Positions 54,532 to 64,000 of a DNA stretch of 64,000 bases are shown in pieces; the first letter of the stretch is position 1, and each line of letters opens with the position of its first letter. The notes under the pieces were generated by a model. The model saw only the letters and a list, made by a program, of their open reading frames with translations. It did no database searches and was not told where the DNA came from. Origin of the DNA: Diprion similis (lineage: Eukaryota > Arthropoda > Insecta > Hymenoptera > Diprionidae). The stretch covers positions 734,501 to 798,500 of the forward strand of contig NC_060113.1 of the NCBI RefSeq assembly GCF_021155765.1, written 5' to 3'. Position numbers and translations under genes: made by a program.

Positions 54532-57114
54532 CGAAAATTGATTACTTTTCTCCGTTTGTCTTATTTAAATTCTATCTTCAGAGCGAAATGTAATTTTTTG
54601 CTTTTTTTCTTGTTCGCTTCGACGCCGATCGATCGGCTTGTACTATCCGCATATACGATTTATACTTAGGTTGAGTTATGGTTACTCGTTACCATTGATG
54701 GTTTTTTCCCCTTCTTACACAATATGTATTGTTATTATTATCATCTTTATTTTTATTATTATAAAACAAAATTGATAATACATATATGTATGCATAGCGT
54801 ATAATATCGTTTGCAGTATAGTCGCGGGTTTAATTTTTATTATTGTTATTATTTTACGACGTAAAATTAACCGCCCAGTCATTTCTCGGCGATCAAATAC
54901 CTTTCGCACTGAGTAATTTCAATATACAATACACGTGCGTGAAAAAGAAAAGATATATTTATTATACAAAAATTGACGTTTTTAGTTTTCATTCTTCAAT
55001 GCAGAATACGCCTTATGTATGAACGTGATGAGGGGTTACGTTTTATTGACGTGCACGCACCGATTCAAGAAGATCGGTTCATCCGTTTTTCTTATCTCCT
55101 AGTTAGATGAATTCCATGTATTTGTATCTTGCAAATACCCTGTCGTAATTATTATTAATATTGTTGTTGTTGCTTTTGCTCCCAAACACATAGGAAGAGA
55201 AATTAAGCCAGTATTACTCGTGCGTCTTTTCCTTTTTTTTTCACGCCAAGGTTGTCTACTTAAGTCTTTTAATGATAATATTGTTCGTCTTGAAGATAAG
55301 TGAAAAGATTGATTTGTGTTTTGTCATTCAATTTCTTTTTGCAACAAAACACTCTTAAGCAAATAAATTCTAGGTAACATTTGTAGTAATTCAAACGTAT
55401 TGATGTATCCGTGTATCGTCATTGTAATCAGTGTGATCACACGCAGAAGTTAAAATCACGGACACATTTTAAGTGTAAATGAATTAATTGCGAAATTGCA
55501 ATCGAGAAAACCGAATAAAAAGTGTACATTAATGATAGATATCCTTGTACGATTTGGCGATAAGATATTTTTGGATAACATGTTTACCGTTTTGTATTCT
55601 AAATTAAGAATGAATGGAACGCGGACAAACTCTTTTATCATTGTAAATTGAAATTATATCGATTATTGGTATATAAAAAAAATCCAAGAAAAAAAACTGC
55701 TTGATACAAGAGAGAAAAAACTGTAAATTGTATAATAATAACAATATTAAGAGCGAAACATGGAGAAAAACACGCACACAAACAGACACACACACACACA
55801 CGTACTGTGGAGTCTGAAGCAATAATAAACTGAATTTGTACTTACCGTTCGATAAATATTTGGGTTTTATAATTCTCCTGCATATATGTATATACTATCT
55901 TATTTATTAATCAAATTTCACCAATATTTGAATATTAGTTCAAGCAATTTTTCGTCGATTAGGCAGCCGCGTGATCCGCAGTTATTATCAGTCATTCTTA
56001 ATTTTAGATTATAAGAAAAACCTGATTTGTGCGATACGTTCTTACAGAGTTTGAAGTGATCGCGATAATGAGATAAATTTTATTTGATTATTACCAGTGA
56101 CTGGATGTCGTGAGCGAAATTTTACAGAAAAATCTTCTGCCTAAACAGCGAAGCAAGAGAAAAAACTTATCTGTGCATTTTTCTCTATACCTCGGAAGAT
56201 AACATAATTAGATTTATAAGCTTAAGAGATGACTAATTATTTTAATGCCACTGTAAAGTGGTTTTGTAACGTAAGTAAGCGTGAAAGGGATATTTTGAAT
56301 GATTTTCTTTCTCTCTTTTTATAAATGATTGAAAAATATTTCTTTTATTTACTCTGTGGACATATGTTATGTGATATAAGTCTATGAAAAATGTTATGCT
56401 TCATGTTGTTCGATAATTCTAAAAATGAACAACTGGGTCCATTTTCAATCAAACATTTTGTATTTAGTAGTAATACATTATAGATGGACTTGTAGACAGG
56501 TATGTATCACTGATTGTAAAAAGGGTAGTGTTTGAAACGAAATTAGTATTTTCTTTCAAATAGTTTAAAAACATTTTATTACTTAATATCAACTGTTCAA
56601 TTAACAACATATGATAGGCCTAGTTCGTAGCTATATTATAGTACAAATGAATATCTTGACAACATTACCACATGGTTTATTTTCTTAGTAGGTACTGGAT
56701 TTGACGAGCAAGTTACGTGCAAATTGTAATGAACCAAGGATGAAAATGGATAAACGCATGATGGCTCAGGCTCAGTACATACTATGTATCACAGTGAATT
56801 AGTTGTTAGAACGAACAGGACTATCGTAAGAAGAAAAGAAAAATTATCCAAGGACCAAAAATATTGGAACTTGAATGAAAGAGAACGTTGCCTTATTTCA
56901 ATTTTCACATTTTTTAATAATAATATAGTTGAATAATAATGGGTAGAGACATATATGCAGATAAAATTTCAATCAATGAAAAACTCATGCATCGCGAAAT
57001 ATTCAAAAAGTCTTATTACAAAAAAAAAAACGCCAGTCGGGCATTCGTGTACAGCTTGTAAAATTTTACGGAAATTCAATAGAAGTGTCGTAATCTCTCA
57101 AACGCACTTGAAAA
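54532..57114. other. Convergent 3'UTR/intergenic region
   Basis: The dioxygenase (+) and the acidic protein gene (-) converge here. The DNA is AT-rich with no supportable gene. AATAAA on the + strand at 55362-55367 and 55824-55829 are candidate ends of the dioxygenase transcript. TTTATT near 56574 and 56676 could serve the - strand gene. Confidence 0.6.
55362..55367 (+). terminator. Candidate polyadenylation signal of the dioxygenase
   Basis: AATAAA about 830 bases after the stop codon; a second copy at 55824-55829 is an alternative. Confidence 0.35.
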
Positions 57115-60100
57115 CTACTTTCGAGACAAGAGATGCTTGCCCGAGGCTTTTTGTTTTGCTTGGTACATCAAAAAGGCGGAAACTGGTTGTCTGGGATTTC
57201 GAGCCAACATCTGCTCACGGAATGAAGCAACGGCTGCTAGTTTTGGTGGACGTTTTTTAACCTTCTGTAAATTAACTACGCTGAACTGCGTCGTTCCACC
57301 GGCAGTGCTAAGTGGAGAAGCATGACTATCTATATGTATTGACGATTTGAGTGGTTCACCCGGAGCAAACATTTGCTTGGAGGGCAATATCACTTCGGAC
57401 TTCTTCGAGAGCTTCTGTTTCTTCTGAGGTCTCTGTGGTAGGTCAGATAAGTCGTCGAGTAGATCGTCAGGTAGCCTTTTGAGTCTGTTTGTTACCGGTT
57501 CTTTGGAAGCTGATTTTTTGCCAACCTTGACTTCTCGTTCCTGTCTTACTCTTTCGAGTTGATCTTGTTTCTTCTTTTTCTTCGCCTCTTTCGCTGCCTT
57601 TAAACTAGTCGCAACGTCTTTCATTGCTTGAAGTGCCTCAGTACGAGCTTCCCTAAATCCGATGCTGTCAGGTGCCTCATCTGAATCAGAATCTTCTTGC
57701 TGTGATTCACCTGTTTTTGATAACAATTTCATTTTCTTCGTTACTTGTGGGGTTCGAGGTGTTTCGCTGGATTCTAATCTGGCACGTTTCTTTCTAGCTG
57801 TGGATTCATTCAAAGATTTACGGCTTTTCTTTGAACTGTCTTCATCCTCATTGGAATCTTCACTGGAATTTTCACCTCCTCCGTTCATTGTGCTTGTTGT
57901 TGACGCTTTCTTTTGTGCTTTTTCATTTGAAGTGATGCTTTTTTCATCTTGACTAATTACACTTTCTTCTGGTTCTGGTTCTAGTTCTAATTTCTTACTT
58001 GTGGATTTTTGCCTTTTTTCCAACATTCTAGTCTCTGGTCGTTCTGTTACTTCTGTAACTGACCTATTTTTCTCACTTTCGAAGACTTCGTCATTCGCAG
58101 AATCTTCCTCCTCTTCATCCTCATCTTCATTATCACTTTCCCCATCTTTGTTTCCATTCAACTCAAATTTGTCGAATTCTTCATCTGTTTCATCTTCTCC
58201 TTTATCGTCTTCATGATTACCATTTAATTCATTGCCTGCTTCCTGGACCTCATCGTTCATATCGTTATCTTCAATGTTAGACTCCTCAGCATCATCTTCA
58301 TTTCCTTCATCTTCATCTATTTCTGACGCATCATTATCCACCAGCTCCTCTTCTTTCATTTTGCTCAATCCTTCTTTATCGAAAAGTTTTTTCACTTTCT
58401 TGTTTAATTCCAACAGTGGCAAACTCTCGTTCAGTTTTTCTTTCATCAAAAATTTCGTAACTGGACTTTCAGAGTTAGGAGTTTGTACACTTAGGTTCAA
58501 GTCTGAAACCTTGGCCTTGAGGACTTCAGATTCTCTTATAATCTGTATTGAATCTCTCTGATTTTTGTTTTTCAATTTTGGGGTCTTCTCTTTAGGGGTT
58601 TTTTTCTCACTCTTAGATGTATTAGTATCTGGTGTTCCCAATTTGTTTCCCTCTTCCATTAGATCGGTTGTATTAGGTGGAGAAGTTGCTAACTCTTCTA
58701 CCAAATTTTTCTGCTTAAGTTTCTTCGCAGACTTTTTACTAACCGAATTATCTAAACTAGAAGATTGACTCATGTTTTGATCATCGACTTCAGTTGAAGA
58801 ATTTTGTTCTGGTGTACACAGATCTATCGTTGTATGTAGCAACGTTGATTCTATCTTAGGGTGTTTCTTCTTTGGAACGCTTTTCTCAAGATCTTCCACA
58901 CGTGGCGATGCCGTACGCTCAACTTCACCCAAGTCCTGTATAACTTTTTTCTTCCTTATCTTTTTACCAGATGAAGTTTCGTTCCTGTTCAGGGAGAAGT
59001 TCAATTTCTCTGGCCCTCCGCTGATTTCTGGGGATTTTGTGATCAACTCTTCACTCCTGACTTGACGACGATACACGGCAGCTGAATGATCCGATTTTCG
59101 CTTTGATTTTGTATCTGTTCTTTCCGTTTCACGTTGGTTATCGATTTTTTTAATCTCTCCATCTTCTTCATTCTCCTCATCTTCTTCATGCTCTTCTTCT
59201 TCTTCATTTTCTCCCTCTTCTTCACTTTCTCCCTCATCTTCAGATGAGGATTTATTTAAGATCCTCCTGTATTTGCTTTTAACACTCGCTTTTTCTTCTT
59301 CTGTGACTTCATCTTCAGAAGCTTCAGATGATTCTACTGCATCATCGGCAACAATAAAGCCTTCTAGGTCCGATCCATCATCACCTTCATCTGATTGTTC
59401 TGATTCCGAAGCACGGCATTCATCGGCAGCGATATTCTCGTCAGAGTACTCAATATCGTCATCTCCGGCAAGATTCAATTCCTTAGCCACATCTGGGTCG
59501 ATTGTATTATTGGAATGATCATTATCTTGATTGGAATTAGCTTCGTCGTCACTAGACTGGGTGTTGAACAGAGAACCAGTCAATGCAAAATTATCGTCGG
59601 AGCTTGCTTCTTCTGAATCATCAAGATTGTCGGAGCGTGAATCAGAATCTACAACAGCTACGATTGAGTAGTTTCTGCTCAAATGGCTCCTCGACATAAC
59701 AGGTGTTCGTGTCGCGGGAGATGTCTTGTTCAGAGATTCAACAGCTTGTTTTAGGTCTTCGTCAGAGTCTTCATCAAATGCTTTATCACTCTTTTCATCT
59801 TCTGAATTTTCATTAAATTTGTAAACGTTGATGGATTTTGTTGGTGTTTTTGATTCTGATTTCCGCTTCCTATCTCTCTGAGACTTTCGTGACGTTAATG
59901 TTTCCTTTTCACCTCCAATTTCTTCTTCAGCTATACTTGCAGGTATTGTTTCTGCATCGCTTGAGATTTCTTGCATCTCTACATCTTCTTCCTGAGATGT
60001 TGCTACTGATTTTCTATTGCTTTCTTCCTTAGCTTCATCACTGATTTCACAGTCCACGGATGGGTTCGAATTCAGAGATTGGCCTACTGATTTTTCAGTG

Positions 60101-61919
60101 TGTGTTGCTTCTTTCATTTCCTCCATTTCCACATCTTCATCCTCTGACTTTTCTGTGATTTTTTTGCTCGTAGATTTCCTCTTCTTATCAGCTTTTTGAT
60201 GAGAGATATTTTTCTCCACTATAACTGTTTCATCTGAATCTGAAGCTACATTGTGTTTAGAATTATCTTTATTAGTTAAATTCTTGCCCCATGAGCTATC
60301 CATTTCAAGAACTAGATCCTCTTCAGAATCAGTTTCATTCTTTGATTCAAACATTGGTAAAGTGTTAGACACTTTCTTCTTCTTGGGAGTCGAATCAGTT
60401 TTGGCCGGACTTGCTTTTAAAATATCTTTTTTCACCTTCTTATTCCACTCATCAGCAGATATGTCTTGGAACAAATCAGCAATTCCAATGCTAGCATCAC
60501 TGTCAGAAACTATATTTTGAGAATTGCGTTCTGAGAGCTGCTGTTTCTCACGTGCTCCTAATTCAAGCTGTTTTGAGCGCCGTTTCGAGGGTGAATCTTT
60601 CTCACGGGCCAACTGCTTCTCTATTTCTCTGCATTGTTCTGCACCGAAAGATTCATCTTCATTAGGATTTTTTTGGGAACTTATATTGCCGTGAGTTTCA
60701 ATGTTAGAATTAAGTGGACTATCATTTTTAGAAGGAGATGTATTGGTTTTGTCTGTTTCTTGATCACTGGTATTTTTCTTACCTGCAGACTGTCTCCTCT
60801 TACTTTGTTTCACTTGTGATTCAGGAGTCGACAAGCTGTCATTGTTTTCATTTGACGATGTTTTGGACAAGGATTTTGTCGTAAACTTACCAACATTATC
60901 AATTCGTTCCAAGCTTAAACTGAATCTTCTTGTTTGCATATCCCGCTGTTTCTTCTCAATAACATCACTGCTACTTTTTCTAGACCTACGACTCGGCAGA
61001 ATCGGTTTTTCAAAAATTGCATCGTTAGTTTCAGACTTTTCTTCAGGAGTATGGTTTTTGGCTGCCGAATTAAAAGCATCTTTCTTCAGGTCTAGGGATT
61101 GATTGCTATCATTGGAATCATAGAGGGAAAATTCTTCTAGTATTTCATTCTCGCCACCTGTTTCGTCAAGTCTTCTACAACTGGTCTTTACACTCGTAAA
61201 TTCAGAGTCTTCATCTCGAACTACTTGATGTTTCCTAGGAAGTTGATTACCGTCTTCCTGTAAGATTGATTCGTTCTGAGTCGTGTTGGAGAATTCAACG
61301 TCAGAAATCTCTTTCTGAGTTTTTTCCTCAGAAGTTGAACCTGAAGCATTCGCAATGGCATTTATAGATTTGCCATCTTCAACTGTTATTGACTTCAATA
61401 CAGAAGTATCATGCCACGATTTAGACAAGACCCGCTCATCCAACGACGCATTCAATTTTTTTTCATCGGAGTTACGCACAAACAATGCAGAGCCAACCGA
61501 TTTTGATTCTCTAACAATATTTACATTTGATACGGTGAACCCTAAATTTTTCTTAATTTTTTCGGGGGAAACGTTCAACTTCTGGTTCTCCTTATTGCCA
61601 GGACTCTGTTCTTGTTCTTCTGTTGATTTGTTCAGTAAATTTTCTATTTTCCGTCCCAGTTCCTTTGATGTATCTAATGAATGACGTTTCTTTTTCTGCG
61701 AAGATGAGCTCTGTGATAACTTGATTGAGTTTTCTACCTTTAAATTAGTCGGCGAAGATTCAGCAGTTTCAATTTGACGAGATGATTCAAGCTGGTACTC
61801 AGATTCCCTAGTTTTCTCATTCACAGATTTGTTACTCGGTGACGATGTTACTGAGAGAGATGACTCTGACGATTTCCTGATACCACCATCAGCGGTTGCT
61901 GATTTCGTACTCTTTTTCT
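57115..61919 (-). CDS. Acidic protein gene, last coding exon
   Basis: Starts after CTTTCATTAG in phase 1 and stops at TAG (57115-57117). Encodes residues 234-1834 without interruption. The open frame extends 43 bases further upstream into the intron, but the splice site and phase favour 61919. Confidence 0.9.
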
Positions 61920-63451
61920 CTAATGAAAGAAATGCGAATAGGAATACAATAAACTGGCTCACTAGTGTTGCGATGAAAATAAATTACAGATAGAGAAACA
62001 TAATTACCAGGGCTGCTCGCAACTTCTGTCTCCTCGTTTATCGCCCATTCATTTTCTGTCTTAGAATCAGCTTTATCCTCATTGATTTCTTCATTAAGAA
62101 CTGGTTCAGACGGAACAACTGAGACTTGTGTTCGCCGTCGCTTTGAAGGTGTGCTCGGCAGAGATGTAGCGTGTTGTATTAATGCTGCTGCGCTTTTTGT
62201 TGCATGTTCAATATTCGGCTCAATTGAGCTTGCTCTGGTTCTGCGTGTAACACGTCCGACCGATGGTGGTGACTTTGACTCTGACACAGCTCTGATAGAT
62301 CGCCTATGAAATACATTTAAAGTTAGGAAACTTGTGGAGAACTCTGCTAAATAATTAATCAGCAAGAATGTATCACATTGTGTCGATCGAGATCACTGTA
62401 AAAAAAAAATTAATTAATACATTCTACTTTTTTCTGCAGGCAGTAAAATACATTCTGCTTTCAACTTCAGAATTTTTATCCAATAGATTTTCTTGAATTC
62501 ATATACCTAGTTCTAACTATGGGTTTTGGTGTGTCAGGCGTGGTATCTTGTTGAAGATTGTGCTTAGTGGAGCGTGTGCCAGCTCTTGGCGTTCCAGGTG
62601 CCGATTCTGGTTCTGGATTTTCACTTATGCTTGAGGAGACTGAGTTTCTGCGTGATCTCAAGTTTCTCGTTGGTTCTGGAGCAGCAATCGCGCGTCTACG
62701 TGTAGTTCTCCTTACTAATGTTGTTGTTGTTTCTTCAACACTCTCTGGTGATGAGCCATCGGGATTAACGGAACCATGGCGGATCCGAGTACTTCGGCGC
62801 AATGGAGAATCCGACACAGATGCTGCCGCTGCAGCTCGTGTTCTGGGAGCCTTAGAGGCTGAAAGTCAATAGTAATTTTATGTATTTAAAATGATGACCT
62901 AAACGCAATGATGTGGTCAAGTATTTTTATTTTCATAGATAAAAGTGGTCACTCTGAAGATGGGTGGTGATTTGCAATAATAACTGAGGTCAAATTTATG
63001 GAACATCCCTCGCGGATTTTCGAGCTTCCAAGATTTAGAACTGAGGATACGTAAGAGCGATAAGAACGAAGATCATTTATTACCGGGTTCTATGGACAAC
63101 AGAAAGAGAGGCAGAAAGCAGGGGGACGATTAAGTCATTGACAAGTAGCGTCGGGTCGCGAAATAAGGTTGAAGAAGATCTATGATTTGATAGAAATTAT
63201 TTCAGTTATCTTTGCATCGATACACAATTCCAGATGTACCGACGAGAACGTGGTTCAGACGGTTTCCGAGGTAAGAAAACGCGGAGATTAAAGAATGGCG
63301 ATGTTATCGGGCAGACAGGTTTGAAATCGTAACGGTCGTTAGACGGTTGGCGGTTGTGATAAGAACGAAATTTACACTCAAGTTTGAACTGCTGCTTACC
63401 TGGTTTGCGTTCGTAATCTTCATCAGAATTGTTAACAACGGAACGCGGCAT
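57115..63451 (-). CDS. Giant acidic Ser/Glu/Lys-rich, probably nuclear protein
   Basis: Four coding exons in transcript order (63400-63451, 62507-62858, 62008-62303, 57115-61919) join in phases 1, 2, 1 and give 1834 residues. The N-terminal third has many basic RRSTR, RTTRRR and SKRRR clusters and SP/TP sites, as in nuclear or chromatin-bound proteins. The middle alternates Lys-rich and Ser-Asp/Glu blocks typical of CK2 targets. Very acidic runs lie at about residues 1118-1160 and 1480-1515. The last roughly 80 residues (KKRPPKLAAVASFREQMLAR ... FLMYQAKQK) are less biased and look like the conserved part. I recognise no catalytic domain. A relative of insect slender lobes or a Nopp140/treacle-like nucleolar protein is possible, but this is only a guess. 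Most of the protein (1601 of 1835 codons) is in one 4.8 kb exon. Confidence 0.85.
62008..62303 (-). CDS. Acidic protein gene, coding exon 3
   Basis: Starts after TTTCATAG and ends before GTAATT. Encodes RSIRAVSESKSPPS through EEINEDKADSKTENEW. Confidence 0.85.
62507..62858 (-). CDS. Acidic protein gene, coding exon 2
   Basis: Starts after TGACTTTCAG and ends before GTATAT. Encodes the basic SPLRRSTRIRHGS and TRRRAIAAPEPTRNLRSRR region. Confidence 0.85.
63400..63451 (-). CDS. Acidic protein gene, coding exon 1
   Basis: Encodes MPRSVVNNSDEDYERKP plus one base and ends before GTAAGC. The start is set by phase and by the lack of an alternative upstream. Confidence 0.75.
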
Positions 63452-63761
63452 TGTTTTAAATTTTCAAATAACACAAACTAATAACGATACATACACGAAA
63501 CAACGTTGAACTGTGCACAAATTTCACTTTTCTTAGGACCCAAGAGCCAAACGGTTCGTGCACGATGCAAAAACACGTGTCCCCGGGAAAAATCGTCGCC
63601 GTTTCGACCTCGGGATACGCGATACTCAGAATCGCGCTGTAGCAGTTATTTTCAGATTAAATCTACCGTCTTGTGGCGCCGCGTCTGCGAAGTCGTCATG
63701 ACTTCTTCTTGACCGACCGATGTTATACGCGTTATGCAATTCTTTTTTTGATTCTTCGTGG
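63452..63761. promoter_or_regulatory. Possible bidirectional promoter
   Basis: About 310 bases, GC-richer than the neighbourhood, between the start codon of the acidic protein gene (-) and a candidate first exon on the + strand. No TATA box is evident. Confidence 0.35.
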
Positions 63762-63811
63762 ATGAAGGAACCTGAAGTTATCTCTGAGGAGCATAATTTG
63801 ACCACTGATAG
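63762..63811 (+). CDS. Candidate first exon of a divergent gene (runs off the window)
   Basis: ATG at 63762 gives MKEPEVISEEHNLTTD plus two bases, then a GTACTT donor. The peptide is acidic and plausible, but it is short, the Kozak context is weak, and an earlier ATG at 63734 opens a tiny frame. No product can be named. Confidence 0.3.
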
Positions 63812-64000
63812 GTACTTTAATCAACTTAGATTTGGCAGTACTAATATATTTTCAATCATTCCCGAAACGAAAAATCAATGTTCTACGTCCGGTTGAAACC
63901 CTCGTGATCAAGAGTAAAATTACATAAGATGAAAATGATCAGGAAAATTGATGAAAACAATCCCTTTCATCAAGATATCTGTACTACGATAATACTTTGC

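Noticed and set aside
58001-61684. Many + strand Ser/Leu/Phe-rich frames
   Set aside because: Antisense of the acidic Glu/Lys/Ser-rich exon, whose composition keeps the opposite strand open.

Overview
The window is nuclear DNA from an animal, most likely an insect and probably a hymenopteran. The evidence is spliced genes with GT-AG introns, protein families that are typical insect members, CpG-rich but AT-leaning intergenic DNA, and very dense microsatellites. The species-level guess is inference. No rRNA, tRNA, CRISPR array or bacterial-type operon was recognised.

Five multi-exon protein genes can be built with consistent splice phases. (1) 12471-14899 (+) is a PIH1-domain protein with a long Gln-rich, charged tail; PIH proteins are HSP90 / R2TP-type co-chaperones, several of which assemble axonemal dyneins. 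(2) 20276-24690 (+) is a DUF2236 / mpaB-like 'ER-bound oxygenase' with a tiny first coding exon. (3) 27000-29107 (+) is a tetraspanin of the peripherin/ROM1 type, with CCG motif and four membrane segments. (4) 35794-54531 (+) is a 2-oxoglutarate/Fe(II) dioxygenase with N-terminal DIOX_N region and complete HxD...H...RxS active site, split by a 13.5 kb intron. (5) 57115-63451 (-) is a giant, low-complexity, Ser/Glu/Lys-rich, probably nuclear protein of 1834 residues, convergent with gene 4. A candidate first exon of a sixth gene at 63762-63811 (+) would share a roughly 310 bp bidirectional promoter with gene 5.

Layout: 1-12470 has no gene I can support, but it holds a CACGTG cluster, a perfect 42 bp palindrome and several simple repeats. 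14900-20275 is AT-rich 3'UTR/intergenic DNA. 29108-35793 is mostly anonymous, with one foldback element and one uncertain Ser-rich ORF. Intron 1 of the dioxygenase (35888-49404) is packed with CT, TA, GT, GAC and poly-C tracts and also carries a 101 bp tandem duplication, an RFX X-box-like palindrome and a MITE-like element. The genes are of unrelated families; I see no pathway linking them.

The most unusual non-genic signal is a set of foldback (inverted-repeat) elements. Two are in introns of the tetraspanin gene, one is at 31.1 kb, one at 37.9 kb and one at 5.5 kb. They look like non-autonomous DNA transposons or hairpin-RNA sources. I found no convincing new multi-gene system.
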